Of a DNA stretch of 64,000 bases, positions 35,554 through 45,011 are shown one piece after another. A model generated the notes under the pieces. It was given only the letters and a program-made list of their open reading frames with translations, was not told the DNA's origin and did not search any database. The DNA is from Brevibacterium moorei (GTDB taxonomy: Bacteria; Actinomycetota; Actinomycetes; Actinomycetales; Brevibacteriaceae): contig NZ_JANIJX010000005.1 in NCBI RefSeq assembly GCF_024580735.1, positions 1 through 64,000 of the forward strand, given 5' to 3'. A program made the position numbers and the translations under genes. The first letter of the stretch is position 1. Every line of letters starts with the position of its first letter.

Positions 35554-35586
35554 ACCCGCAGTTTATCCGCCTGCTAGCGTGGGCCC
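35554..35586. promoter_or_regulatory. 33-bp divergent promoter region
   Basis: The 33-bp gap between two divergent ATG codons contains TAAACT for the minus gene and TAGCGT (35575-35580) for thiL. Each is exactly 6 nt from its start codon. There is no room for ribosome-binding sites, so both mRNAs are probably leaderless. Confidence 0.55.
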
Positions 35587-36702
35587 ATGGCCACCCTGCA
35601 CCGGCTGGGCGAAACCGCTCTGCTGCGCCTCATCACCGATACGCTCGATCGCGCGCCCGCCGCTGCCCTGAACCATCCGGCGGCGGTGGGTCCAGGCGAT
35701 GATGCCGCCGTGACCCACCCCGCCGGCGCCCTGGCGAGCACCACCGACATGCTCGTGGCAGGACAGGACTTTCTGCCCGCTTGGCTGGACCTCGGCGAAC
35801 TTCCCGATGCACTCTGCCCGGGCGCCGGCCTCCGCCGGGCGGCCGGCACCACTCCGGGCGGCTGGTACCGCCTGGGGGTCAAGGCGGCTGCGCAGAACCT
35901 CGCGGACGTGTTCGCCATGGGCGCGCGCCCCCACGGACTGTTGGTCTCCCTCGGACTGCCGGGCGACACCGAATCTGAGCGGATCGAGGAGTTCTACGCC
36001 GGCCTGCTCGCCGAGTGCGCGCGGGCCGGCACCGGAGTGCTCGGAGGCGATATCGGCGCGGCCGGGGAGCTCATCGTCTCCATCACCGCGCTCGGGGACT
36101 ACCCGCGCTCCACCCCGCCGCTGCGCCGGAGCGGTGCCCGGCCGGGCGACACCGTCTATCTGGCCGGCACCGTGGGCTTCGCCGCCGCGGGCCTCGACCT
36201 GCTGCTGGCCGGGGTGCGCCCCGGAGAGGACCCGGACCTGGACCTGGCCCTGGCGGTGCAACTGGGGCCGCGGCCGGACTATGCTGCGGCCGCGCGGCTG
36301 CCTGGGTGGGCCCATGCCGGGATCGACGCCTCGGACGGGATGGTGGGCGATCTGGGCCGCATCGCCCGGGCCTCGCAGGTCGTCATCGACCTCGATCCGG
36401 ACGCCATCGACCGCTTGTCCCGGCCTCTCCTGCCCGCGGCTCGCGCACTGCGCGCCGATGGGGCGCCGGCCCTGGACCTGGCCCGCCACTGGGTGCTCAC
36501 CGGGGGAGAGGACCACGGTTTCCTGGTGACCGCGCCCACCCTGCCCGGCACGGGTGCGAACCGGGCTCCGGTAAAGTGGGAGGCGATCGGCACGGTGACC
36601 AGGCGGGCGGTCGAGGCCGGCGCACCGGATGCCGGCGGCGCCCTCGGCATTCACCTGGCCGGGGCGGCGGTTGCCGATGGGGCGTTCAGACACTTCGCCT
36701 AG
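35587..36702 (+). CDS. thiL: Thiamine-monophosphate kinase
   Basis: The 371-residue enzyme phosphorylates thiamine monophosphate to the pyrophosphate cofactor. Family motifs are GPGDDAAV, STTDMLVAG, 'AAAQNLADVFAMGA' and VLGGDIGAAGE. Oddity: about 20 extra residues, including LCPGAGLRRAAGTTPGG, lie between the TTDMLVAGQDF strand and the helix YRLGVKAAAQNL, where typical ThiL has a short loop. It is likely active, because the metal-binding Asp residues remain. Confidence 0.9.
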   Translation: MATLHRLGETALLRLITDTLDRAPAAALNHPAAVGPGDDAAVTHPAGALASTTDMLVAGQDFLPAWLDLGELPDALCPGAGLRRAAGTTPGGWYRLGVKAAAQNLADVFAMGARPHGLLVSLGLPGDTESERIEEFYAGLLAECARAGTGVLGGDIGAAGELIVSITALGDYPRSTPPLRRSGARPGDTVYLAGTVGFAAAGLDLLLAGVRPGEDPDLDLALAVQLGPRPDYAAAARLPGWAHAGIDASDGMVGDLGRIARASQVVIDLDPDAIDRLSRPLLPAARALRADGAPALDLARHWVLTGGEDHGFLVTAPTLPGTGANRAPVKWEAIGTVTRRAVEAGAPDAGGALGIHLAGAAVADGAFRHFA

Positions 36703-36756
36703 CCGCGGCTGTTGCAACGACGAGGACGGACCCACAACGGCTCGAAGGAGGGCGGG

Positions 36757-38511
36757 ATGAGCATGGACCCCGAGCGGCTCGGCGGTCGCTTGGCGGCCCG
36801 CTGGGCCAGGCGGATCGTCGAACGGATGCGGCGCGAGCGCACCGACATCGACGCGCTCAACGTCTTCCCCGTCCCCGACGGCGATACCGGCACCAATCTC
36901 TATCACACCGTCCGCTCGGCCTACCGCGCAGTCGAGGGACTGACCGGCCAGGTGACACTGGGCCAGGTCGTCGAGGCGATGGCCAATGGCGCCCTGCGCG
37001 GGGCCCGCGGCAATTCCGGGCTGATCCTCTCCGTGGCATTGCGTGGGGTGGCCGACGGACTCGCCGGTGTCACGGAACTCGACTCCGCGACCTTCGCGGC
37101 CGCTCTGGAACTGGCCGCCGACCGCGCAGCGGAGGCGATCGCCGATCCGGTGGACGGGACCATGCTCACGGTCCTGCACGCCATGGCCGAATGCGCCAGG
37201 GAACAGGCCGACGCAGGGGCCGACCTCATCGAACTGATCGCCGCGGTGCGCACCCGCAGCCAGCAGGCCCTGTTGGAGACCACCGGCCAGCTCGATGTGC
37301 TCTCGGAGGCCGATGTGGTCGATGCGGGTTCCTCGGGCATCGTCGAACTGTTCGACCTGCTCTACCTCACGGCCACCGGGCGCGACCCGGCCGGGGCCAC
37401 GATGACCGAACAGGCCATGGCGGGCCGTCGGCTGCGGCAGGAGGCACTGGACGGCGTGACCGTCGAACGTCCGGAGGCCCGGGCGGGGGAGACCGGCTAC
37501 GAGCTCGTTTTCTTCCTCGCCGATAAACGCGACCGCGCCCGTCATGTCAAACGCGTGCTCAAAGCCGCCGGTGGCACCTCGATCGTGGTGTCCTGGCCCA
37601 AGGTCCACGTCCACGTGCCGGACACGTCCTCCGCGCTGGAGGCGCTGCGCTCCTGCAAGTCATTGGGCATCGCGCAGCTGCGCGTCGAGGACCTCACGGT
37701 CAGCGGTGGCCCCCGGCGGCGCACTACGGTGCTGGTCACCGTAGCAGGCATCGGCTCGCTGTTCGCCGCTGCCGTGGCCGAGGCGGTGGCCGTCAATGCG
37801 GCCCTGCCCGGTTACGAGGCACTGGTGGCCGAACTCGCAGCGGGACTGAGCCCGACCCCGGATCCGGCGGCAGACGATGGCGAGGCGTCCGCAGCCCCCG
37901 GGCCGGACGAGTCGGGCGCCTCGGCAGTGCCGGGGGAGACCGGTGAGGAGGGTCCTGCCGTCGTCGTGTCCCATGACGCCGCCAGCCATGTGGCCCTGCA
38001 CGAACTCGCGCTGCACACCGACGTTCTACTGGTTCCCGCCCTCAACCAGGCCCAGGTGTTCGCGGCCCTGGCCGTCTACGACCCGGCCGCGGGTCCGGCC
38101 GCAGTGGCCGCGGATATGGCCGATGTCGTCGACTCCCTGTCCTGTGGGTCCGTGGTCCGCTCGGGCCGGGCCGCCGGGCGCCAGGTCGTCCGCGGGTCCG
38201 GATGGCCGGCGGGGACCTCGCTGCCGGGTGCGGCGGATGCCGCAGAACCCGCGCTGGCCCCCGACGAGGTCATGTTCGTCCAGGTGGGCCGGGTCCGCTC
38301 GGTCTACGAGGACTCCGTATCGGCACTGCTGGGGCTCATCGACGCGCTGGCCCCGGATGCCGAACTGCTGACCCTGGTCACCGGCACCTCCCTGCCGCCT
38401 GCTGCCCTGGCCGCCGCCCGGGCCCACCTGCAGGATGCCTACCCCGAGGCCATCGTCGACGTCGTCGAGAGCCGCTCCAGCCGCCTGTGTGCGGAACTCG
38501 CGGCGGAATGA
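36757..38511 (+). CDS. DAK2-domain kinase, FakA/YloV type
   Basis: The 584-residue protein has an N-terminal DhaL-like kinase domain with NVFPVPDGDTGTNL (ADP and Mg2+ binding) and NGALRGARGNSG. A middle domain and a C-terminal DegV-contacting domain follow. Related FakA proteins phosphorylate fatty acids bound to DegV-type partners. AAGGAGG at 36745-36751 supports ATG 36757. A Ser/Ala/Pro-rich insertion sits near residues 365-405. In related genomes rpmB often precedes this gene; it is absent here. Confidence 0.88.
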   Translation: MSMDPERLGGRLAARWARRIVERMRRERTDIDALNVFPVPDGDTGTNLYHTVRSAYRAVEGLTGQVTLGQVVEAMANGALRGARGNSGLILSVALRGVADGLAGVTELDSATFAAALELAADRAAEAIADPVDGTMLTVLHAMAECAREQADAGADLIELIAAVRTRSQQALLETTGQLDVLSEADVVDAGSSGIVELFDLLYLTATGRDPAGATMTEQAMAGRRLRQEALDGVTVERPEARAGETGYELVFFLADKRDRARHVKRVLKAAGGTSIVVSWPKVHVHVPDTSSALEALRSCKSLGIAQLRVEDLTVSGGPRRRTTVLVTVAGIGSLFAAAVAEAVAVNAALPGYEALVAELAAGLSPTPDPAADDGEASAAPGPDESGASAVPGETGEEGPAVVVSHDAASHVALHELALHTDVLLVPALNQAQVFAALAVYDPAAGPAAVAADMADVVDSLSCGSVVRSGRAAGRQVVRGSGWPAGTSLPGAADAAEPALAPDEVMFVQVGRVRSVYEDSVSALLGLIDALAPDAELLTLVTGTSLPPAALAAARAHLQDAYPEAIVDVVESRSSRLCAELAAE

Positions 38512-38517
38512 GGGCTG

Positions 38518-40728
38518 ATGAGTAGCGCGCGCGAACCGCTCCTGAAAGACTTCATCACCTCCCGCAAAGACCTCAAGGACCTCGAATCCCTGGGCCTGGT
38601 GACGATCCACGACGTCTTCCGCAATCTGCCGCGCCGCTATATCTTCCCCGGCCAGGCCACCCGGATCAGGGAGCTGGAAGTGGGCCAGGAGGCGGTCCTC
38701 TACGTGCGCGTGACCGATGCCGATTCGTGGAGCAAACCGAATCAGCGCTCCAGGGGCCCGCGCATGATGCATATGACCAGGCTGCGCCTCAGCGACGGGG
38801 AGGCGACGATCTCGGCGACCTTCTTCAACCAGAAGTGGATGGAGAAGAAGGCTGCGGATGCGATCGACTCTTTCGTGCTGATCGCGGGCAAGGTCGAACA
38901 GTTCCGCGGCAGTCCCCAGTTGCAGAACCCGAAGTTCATCACCCAGGACGGTTCGGAGGAATACGCTCCAGGGGCCATCACCAAGCCCATCCCGATCTAC
39001 CGGGCGAATGCCAGGATCGCCAGCAACCGGATCCAGCGGCTGACGAAGGTGCTGTTGGCCGCGGCCCCGCAGGAGTGCTTCGCCGACGTCGTGCCGCAGC
39101 GCATCCGCACCGCACACGGCCTGCCGGACTTCCGGACCGTGCTGCAGTACCTGCACGACCCCGCTGAGGCCGATCAGCCCGAGCAGGCGATCCACGCGCT
39201 GAAGTTCGAGGAGGCACTGTCCCTGCAGGCCGAACTGGCCAGCCGGCGCAGGCGTTTCGAGGAGCAGTCCGCCATCGCCCTGGCCGGCGCCATCGGCGGT
39301 CACCTCGACACCTTCGACGCCGAACTCGACTTCACCCTGACGCGCTCGCAGATCCGCGTTGGCACGGAGATCTCTGCCGACCTGCTGCGCAGCCGGCCGA
39401 TGAACCGGCTGCTGCACGGCGACGTCGGATCGGGCAAGACCCTGGTGGCCCTGCGGGCCATGCTGCAGGCGGTGGACTCCGGCAAGCAGGCCGCTCTGGT
39501 CGCCCCGACCGAGGTGCTGGCCGCCCAGCACTACAACTCCCTGCGCTCCCTGCTGGGCTCCCGCGTGAACGACGGCACGCTGTCAGGGGACCCCGATGGG
39601 GTGCGGATCGAACTGATCACCGGCTCCCTGCCCGCGGCCCGGCGCCGCAAGGTGGCGCTGGCCGTGGCCTCGGGCGAGGTCGACATCGTGGTGGGCACGC
39701 ATGCGCTGATGAGTGAGAAGACCGTATTCGCCGAACTGGGCCTGGTGGTCGTCGACGAACAGCACCGCTTCGGGGTGCGCCAGCGCGAGGCCCTGCGCAC
39801 CAAGGGCGGGGAGGGGGTCCCTCACATGCTGGTGATGACGGCCACGCCCATTCCGCGCACGGTCGCGATGACGGTGTTCGGGGACTTGGACGTCAGTGTG
39901 CTCGATGAACTGCCGGGTGGGCCCAAGCGGATCAAAACCTTCGTCGTCGGCGCCGAGCACCCCCGCTGGTATGAGCGCATGTACCAGGTGATGGCCGAAC
40001 GCATCGCCGCGGGCCAGCAGGTGTTCACCGTCGTCGGCCGGATCGATTCGAAGGCGGACGAGACCGGCCTGGCCCCGGGCGGAGTGTTGCCCGGCGTCGA
40101 GGACACGGCTGCGGCCCTGGCGGCCCGGCCCGAACTGTGCGCGATCCCAACACCCGGAGGCGGGACGCGCGCAGCGCGCATCGGCATCCTGCACGGCCGG
40201 ATGACGCCGGAGGACAAGGATGCGGCGATGGCGGCCTTCGTCGCGGGCGATACCGATGTGCTGGTCGCCACCACCGTCATCGAGGTGGGCGTCGACGTCC
40301 CCAACGCCACCTGCATGGCCATTATGGACGCGGAGATGTTCGGAGTCGCCCAGCTGCACCAGCTGCGCGGGAGGATCGGCCGCGACGGCCGCGAGGCGAT
40401 CTGCTTCTTCGCCACCCACCGCCCGCCAGACGACCCCGCCAGGGAACGGCTGGACACCGTGGCAGGGACCCTGGACGGCTTCGCCCTGGCCACCTTCGAC
40501 GTGGAGACCCGGCGCGAGGGCGATGTGCTGGGCCTGAGCCAGTCGGGCCTGCGCACCAGCCTGAAATACCTATCGGTGATCAAGGACGAGAACCTGGTGC
40601 TGGCCGCGCGCGCCGACGCCTTCGCCCTGGTCGACGAGGACCCCACCCTGGAGTCCTTCCCCGCCCTGCGCGCACACGTCGACCGGCAGATCCTCGACGC
40701 CGACGAAACCTGGATGGAGGTCTCCTGA
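38518..40728 (+). CDS. recG: ATP-dependent DNA helicase RecG
   Basis: The 736-residue fork-reversal helicase has a wedge OB-fold domain, then Walker A GDVGSGKT, motif II DEQH in 'VVVDEQHRFGVRQREAL', TATPIPRT and the C-terminal GRIGRDG. It starts 6 nt after the preceding stop and overlaps rsmD by one base, so fakA-like, recG, rsmD and probably coaD form an operon. Confidence 0.96.
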   Translation: MSSAREPLLKDFITSRKDLKDLESLGLVTIHDVFRNLPRRYIFPGQATRIRELEVGQEAVLYVRVTDADSWSKPNQRSRGPRMMHMTRLRLSDGEATISATFFNQKWMEKKAADAIDSFVLIAGKVEQFRGSPQLQNPKFITQDGSEEYAPGAITKPIPIYRANARIASNRIQRLTKVLLAAAPQECFADVVPQRIRTAHGLPDFRTVLQYLHDPAEADQPEQAIHALKFEEALSLQAELASRRRRFEEQSAIALAGAIGGHLDTFDAELDFTLTRSQIRVGTEISADLLRSRPMNRLLHGDVGSGKTLVALRAMLQAVDSGKQAALVAPTEVLAAQHYNSLRSLLGSRVNDGTLSGDPDGVRIELITGSLPAARRRKVALAVASGEVDIVVGTHALMSEKTVFAELGLVVVDEQHRFGVRQREALRTKGGEGVPHMLVMTATPIPRTVAMTVFGDLDVSVLDELPGGPKRIKTFVVGAEHPRWYERMYQVMAERIAAGQQVFTVVGRIDSKADETGLAPGGVLPGVEDTAAALAARPELCAIPTPGGGTRAARIGILHGRMTPEDKDAAMAAFVAGDTDVLVATTVIEVGVDVPNATCMAIMDAEMFGVAQLHQLRGRIGRDGREAICFFATHRPPDDPARERLDTVAGTLDGFALATFDVETRREGDVLGLSQSGLRTSLKYLSVIKDENLVLAARADAFALVDEDPTLESFPALRAHVDRQILDADETWMEVS

Positions 40729-41282
40729 TGCGCATCGTCGCGGGCAGCCTGTCCGGCCGCCGTATCCGCACACCCGGTGGTTCGGCCACCCGGCCCACCT
40801 CGGACCGGGTGCGCGAATCCCTGTTCGCCTCGCTCGAGGCCCTCGGCATGCTCGATGGCGCCCGGGTGCTCGACGTGTTCGCAGGCTCCGGTGCGCTGGG
40901 CCTGGAGGCCCTGAGCCGGGGTGCGGCCCACGCGGCCTTCGTCGAGAAGGCGCGGTCCGCCTCGGCCGTGGTGGCGGCGAATATCGCGGATCTGGGCGTG
41001 GCCGAGCGCACCAGGCTCATCACCGGGACCGCACCCGCGGCGCTGGGACAGATCGAGCCAGGCGAGACCGACCTGGTGTTCGCCGATCCGCCGTACCCGC
41101 TGACGGAGGCCCAGGTGACCCAGGTGCTCGCTGCCCTGGTGCCGCTGCTGCGCGATGCGTCCAGCCTGGTGGTGCTGGAGCGCTCCACGCGCTCGCCCGA
41201 ACCCACGCTGCCGGAGGACCTGCAGGTGTTCAAACACAAGACGCACGGTGAGACGGCACTGTGGTGGCTGGAGAAGAAGTGA
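40728..41282 (+). CDS. rsmD: 16S rRNA (guanine966-N2)-methyltransferase
   Basis: The 184-residue SAM-dependent enzyme starts at ATG 40728 in a TGATG overlap. The SAM site VLDVFAGSGALGLEALSRGA and the catalytic FADPPYPL are present. It begins MRIVAGSLSGRRIRTPGG as expected for the family. It modifies G966 of 16S rRNA. Confidence 0.95.
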   Translation: MRIVAGSLSGRRIRTPGGSATRPTSDRVRESLFASLEALGMLDGARVLDVFAGSGALGLEALSRGAAHAAFVEKARSASAVVAANIADLGVAERTRLITGTAPAALGQIEPGETDLVFADPPYPLTEAQVTQVLAALVPLLRDASSLVVLERSTRSPEPTLPEDLQVFKHKTHGETALWWLEKK

Positions 41283-41307
41283 AATCCACAAAGGAGATGA
41301 ACGACGC

Positions 41308-41874
41308 ATGAAGGTCGTCTGCCCCGGTTCCTACGATCCCGTGACGGTGGGCCACATCGACATCGCCCTGCGGGCGGCGCGGATGTTCGAGCACGTCGTC
41401 ATCGCGGTTGTGCACAATCCCTCGAAGACCGGCCACTTCCCCCTGGCCCAGCGCATCGAGTTCATCCGCGCGGGCCTGGCCGCCGACCCCCGGTTCGCCG
41501 GAGTGGACAACATCACGATCGACGATGTGCCCGGCGGCCTGCTGGTCGACTACTGCGAGCGGATCGGTGCGGGAGCCGTGGTCAAGGGACTGCGCTCGGG
41601 CACCGACTACGCCTACGAACTGCCGATGGCGCATATGAACCGGCACTTGAAGAACATCGAGACGGTTTTCGTGCCGGGCGATCCCGCCTATGAGCACGTG
41701 TCCTCCTCGCTCATCCGCGAGGTTTCCGCGTTGGGCGGGGACGTGGCCGGGATGGTTCCGGAGATGGTCCTGGCCGAGCTGACCGCACGGCGCGCACAGC
41801 AGTCGCAGCAAGCGCAGCCCGGTGGCGCCGACGGTGCCGCTGAAGCCTGCAGCGCCGGCGCGAAGCGGAGCTGA
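41308..41874 (+). CDS. coaD: Phosphopantetheine adenylyltransferase
   Basis: The 188-residue protein makes dephospho-CoA from phosphopantetheine and ATP. PGSYDPVTVGHIDI has the TxGH motif of nucleotidyltransferases, and SSSLIREVSALGGDV lies near the end. AAGGAG precedes ATG 41308. It has an extra Ala/Gln-rich tail of about 25 residues compared with the usual 160. It follows rsmD as in most actinobacteria. Confidence 0.95.
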   Translation: MKVVCPGSYDPVTVGHIDIALRAARMFEHVVIAVVHNPSKTGHFPLAQRIEFIRAGLAADPRFAGVDNITIDDVPGGLLVDYCERIGAGAVVKGLRSGTDYAYELPMAHMNRHLKNIETVFVPGDPAYEHVSSSLIREVSALGGDVAGMVPEMVLAELTARRAQQSQQAQPGGADGAAEACSAGAKRS

Positions 41875-41876
41875 GG

Positions 41877-43061
41877 GTGTTCCGTCCCGGATGGTTCTTC
41901 TTCCTGGTCCTGCACACCATCTTCATGCACGGGATCTTCAACGCCACCAAGGTGTTGATGAGCTACCGGGCGCTGGAACTGGGTGGTGGCTCCGCGGCCG
42001 TCGGCATCCTGACGAGCGTCTATTCGATCGTGCCGCTGTTCCTGGCGATCTACATCGGGCGCAAGGTCGATCGCGGCTTCGTCATCCCCGTGCTGTGGTT
42101 GGGCACCGTGCTGTCCACCGTGAGTGTGGCCGGCGCGGCCCTGAGCCCGTCGATCGCGGGCGTGGCCGTCGCGGCGGTGGGCCTGGGCACCGGCCAGCTG
42201 CTGATGACCGTCGGCTCGCAGGCCGTCATCCCCTCGAGTTTCCCCGCCGGTGATCTGACCGCCCGGTTCGGCTCGCTGACCCTGGGCGTGTCCATCGGGC
42301 AGACCCTGGGCATGCCGATCGCGGGCCTGGTGGCCGGCGGCGGCCTGTCAGGCGCCCACGTCGACCCGGTGCGCGGCATGTGGGTGATGTGCGCCTTCGG
42401 GGCCTTGGCGATTCCGTGCATGTTCGGCATCATGCGCAGGCCCCGGATGCCGCGGGTCTCCCGCGAGATGGCGAAGGCCGCGGCGCTCTCGCCCATCACC
42501 CTGCTGGGACTGCACGGGATGAAGCCGGCGATCCTGGCGTCCATGTCGACCCTGGCCGCGATCGACCTGATGAGCGCCTACCTGCCGGTGCTGGGCCAGA
42601 CCCATGGGATCTCGGTCGAGGCCGTGACCCTGTTGCTCACGGTGCGCACCCTGGCCACGATCGTGGCCAGGCTGTTCACCACCCAGCTCACGCACACGGT
42701 GGGGTTGTTGCGGCTGCTGTGGACCGCCAGTCTGCTGGCTGGCCTGTGTGTGTTCGCGATTCCGGTGTTCCCACAGGTCTGGCCCCTGGCGCTCATGATG
42801 GTGCTCAGCGGGTTCGCCTTCGGGATGACCCAGCCGCTGACGATGACCCTGGTGTCCTCCCTGGCCGATGCCGCCAACCGCGGTGCCGTGATGTCGCTGC
42901 GCCTGGCCGGCAACCGGCTGAGCCAGGTGGCGTTCCCACTGGCGGCCTCGGCGCTGAGCGCCTCGGTGGGCGTGGCCGCGATCTTCGTGATGAGCGGCGG
43001 TCTGCTGGTGGCCAGTGCCGCCGCCACGCTGAGCAATGCGGTGCGGGGCCGGCGGGACTGA
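41877..43061 (+). CDS. MFS transporter
   Basis: The 394-residue protein has about twelve helices in major facilitator arrangement, including 'LAIYIGRKVDRGFVIP' as a variant of the helix 2-3 motif. It starts at GTG 41877, 2 nt after coaD, implying translational coupling. Cargo is unknown; its link to CoA synthesis may be incidental. Confidence 0.85.
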   Translation: MFRPGWFFFLVLHTIFMHGIFNATKVLMSYRALELGGGSAAVGILTSVYSIVPLFLAIYIGRKVDRGFVIPVLWLGTVLSTVSVAGAALSPSIAGVAVAAVGLGTGQLLMTVGSQAVIPSSFPAGDLTARFGSLTLGVSIGQTLGMPIAGLVAGGGLSGAHVDPVRGMWVMCAFGALAIPCMFGIMRRPRMPRVSREMAKAAALSPITLLGLHGMKPAILASMSTLAAIDLMSAYLPVLGQTHGISVEAVTLLLTVRTLATIVARLFTTQLTHTVGLLRLLWTASLLAGLCVFAIPVFPQVWPLALMMVLSGFAFGMTQPLTMTLVSSLADAANRGAVMSLRLAGNRLSQVAFPLAASALSASVGVAAIFVMSGGLLVASAAATLSNAVRGRRD

Positions 43062-43110
43062 GGGCCATGCCTTTTCGGTGGTACCACTTGCGCACCCGTA
43101 GACTGGGGGT

Positions 43111-43347
43111 GTGAAGTCTTCTCCGGAACCGAGGTCCCCGCAGCCTGCGCGGCGCACGCGTGCCCGTGCACTGCGCTGGCCGCTCGTCGCCTTCGGCATC
43201 GGCCTGGTGGTCCTCGGCGGTTCCCTGTGGTTGGCGGGACTGCCGGGCGCCTGGCCCACCGTGGCCGGCGTGCTGCGCTTCGCGGGCTCCATGCTGGCCG
43301 GCCTGAGTGCGGCCTACGGCGTCCTGGTGTTCATCCGCACCAGGTGA
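43111..43347 (+). CDS. Small two-helix membrane protein
   Basis: The 78-residue protein has a basic N-terminal tail and two membrane helices separated by GLPGAWPTVAG. GTG 43111 is preceded by TAGACT (43099-43104) at 6 nt, suggesting leaderless translation. No family is recognised with certainty. Confidence 0.65.
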   Translation: MKSSPEPRSPQPARRTRARALRWPLVAFGIGLVVLGGSLWLAGLPGAWPTVAGVLRFAGSMLAGLSAAYGVLVFIRTR

Positions 43348-43524
43348 TGTGCGTGGTGTCCTGGGCGCGCCCGCATGCTCTGCACAGGTGCTGTACCCAA
43401 GGTCACATGTGCTGCGCTTGGGGCGAACTAGCGCAGTACACCCCCAGTTGATAGACTTGTTGCTTGCGTGTCAGTGCGTGTGCTGCACGGAAATCGAAGG
43501 TAAGACGGAGGGGAGTGAAGAGAG

Positions 43525-44043
43525 ATGAACAAGCATTCTGAACTCGAACTCGACCTGCGGAGCATGAACCTGCTGGACAAGCCGGGGGAATGGCTCAAGC
43601 TGGAGAAGACCGTTGCCGCGCCGCAGGACCTGCGGATCGAAATGATCGGGATTCCGGCCGGGGACCCCATGCAGCTTGCGCTGCAGCTGGAAAGCGTGGT
43701 CGAGGGCATTTATGTCACCGGCACCGTCAAGGCTGTGGCCAAGGGGCAGGATGCCCGGACGCTCGAAGAACTGGAGCTGGACCTCGACGTCCCGCTCAAC
43801 GAGCTCTTCGTCTACGAGCGTGACCCGGAAGACGAGGAATCCTATGCCGTGGAACGCGGCCGGATCGACCTGGAACCCGCTCTTCGTGACGCAGTGGTGA
43901 TGAGCTTGCCGTTTAGGCCGCTGAAGACGGATGACGATGGCGATTTCACCTTCACCACCGGAGTCGACTTCGAACCGGAAGGCGAATCCGATCCGCGCTG
44001 GTCTAAACTGGAAACATTGTTGTCTGAAGAGAAAGAGAGCTAG
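43525..44043 (+). CDS. YceD/DUF177-family protein
   Basis: The 172-residue protein lies just before rpmF, the usual place of YceD, which is linked to 23S rRNA maturation. It keeps the central [20 protein letters not shown] and the SLPFRPL segment, but has none of the Cys residues that many relatives carry in those places. A G-rich ribosome-binding site (GGAGGGG) precedes ATG 43525. TAGACT at 43452-43457 could be its -10. Confidence 0.85.
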   Translation: MNKHSELELDLRSMNLLDKPGEWLKLEKTVAAPQDLRIEMIGIPAGDPMQLALQLESVVEGIYVTGTVKAVAKGQDARTLEELELDLDVPLNELFVYERDPEDEESYAVERGRIDLEPALRDAVVMSLPFRPLKTDDDGDFTFTTGVDFEPEGESDPRWSKLETLLSEEKES

Positions 44044-44045
44044 AC

Positions 44046-44249
44046 GTGGCTGTTCCGAAGCGTAAATTGTCGCGCAGCAACACCCGCCACCGTCGTTCGC
44101 AGTGGAAGGCTCAGGCTCCGACCCTGGTCAAGACTGTGGAGAACGGTCGCGTTGTGTACTCGCGCCCCCACCAGGCCCGCGTTGTCGAAGACTCCGCTGG
44201 AACCCCCCTGTTCCTGGAGTACAAGGGCCGCAAGGTCGCCGACATCTGA
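44046..44249 (+). CDS. rpmF: Ribosomal protein L32
   Basis: The 67-residue large-subunit protein starts [20 protein letters not shown], diagnostic for L32. It has no Cys, so it is the zinc-free form. GTG 44046 lies 2 nt after the YceD stop; the pair should be cotranscribed. Confidence 0.97.
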   Translation: MAVPKRKLSRSNTRHRRSQWKAQAPTLVKTVENGRVVYSRPHQARVVEDSAGTPLFLEYKGRKVADI

Positions 44250-44270
44250 GCGATCCAGAGGTTACCTCCA

Positions 44271-44975
44271 TTGCATGAGCAGTCTCTGACTGAACTCAAC
44301 GAGCGTCTCGGCGTCGATATCGACGCCGAGACGCTTCGTCTTGCCCTGACGCACCGGTCCTACGCCTTCGAACACGGCGGCATCCCTACCAACGAGCGCC
44401 TGGAGTTCCTGGGCGACTCCGTGCTGCAGTTGGTGTCCACCGAATCGCTGTTCTTCGGCAATCCGGACCTGCCTGAGGGCAAACTGAGCAAGAAACGCGC
44501 CTCTGTGGTCAACACCCGTGCCCTGGCCGGGCATGCGCGCGAACACGGGATCGGCGATTTCCTGCTCCTGGGCAAGGGCGAGGACCTGACCGGTGGGCGC
44601 GATAAGGACTCGATCCTGGCCGACACCGTCGAGGCCATCATCGGTGCCTGCTACGTCTCCTGCGGCAGACAGTCCGCTTTCGACCTGGTCCACCGGCTGA
44701 TCGACGACAGCATCCGCGATGCCGTGGTGCTCGGTTCCGGAATGGACTACAAGACTACCCTGCAGGAGGCCGCGGCCGACCTGGAACTGGGGTCGGTCAC
44801 CTACACCTTGGAGGGCCGCGGGCCCGATCATGCCAGGGTCTACACCGCCACCGCTTTCACCGGTGAACGCTCCTGGGGCTCCGGAGAGGGGACCTCGAAG
44901 AAGGCCGCGGAACTGGTCGCCGCTGAAATCGCGGTTAAGGAGATCGTCCGCCTGCATCCGAGCTGGGATCGCTGA
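44271..44975 (+). CDS. rnc: Ribonuclease III
   Basis: The 234-residue enzyme cuts double-stranded RNA in rRNA processing. The catalytic signature NERLEFLGDSVL spans residues 41-52, and a C-terminal double-stranded-RNA binding domain holds EGTSKKAAELVAAE. I use TTG 44271 (AGAGG 9 nt upstream), because the nearby ATG 44275 is out of frame. Codons 11-22 contain a perfect 32-nt palindrome, a possible self-cleavage target. Confidence 0.93.
   Translation: MHEQSLTELNERLGVDIDAETLRLALTHRSYAFEHGGIPTNERLEFLGDSVLQLVSTESLFFGNPDLPEGKLSKKRASVVNTRALAGHAREHGIGDFLLLGKGEDLTGGRDKDSILADTVEAIIGACYVSCGRQSAFDLVHRLIDDSIRDAVVLGSGMDYKTTLQEAAADLELGSVTYTLEGRGPDHARVYTATAFTGERSWGSGEGTSKKAAELVAAEIAVKEIVRLHPSWDR
44301..44336 (+). 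promoter_or_regulatory. Perfect palindrome in the 5' end of rnc
   Basis: GCGTCTCGGCGTCGAT at 44303-44318 is followed at once by its exact reverse complement (44319-44334). With flanking A-U and G-U pairs it makes a stem of about 16 bp closed by AUAU. It lies inside the coding region of the gene for the double-strand-specific RNase. Confidence 0.75.
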
Positions 44976-45011
44976 GCCGGCGCACGGCCCTGCCCCCGAC
45001 ACCTCCGAGAC

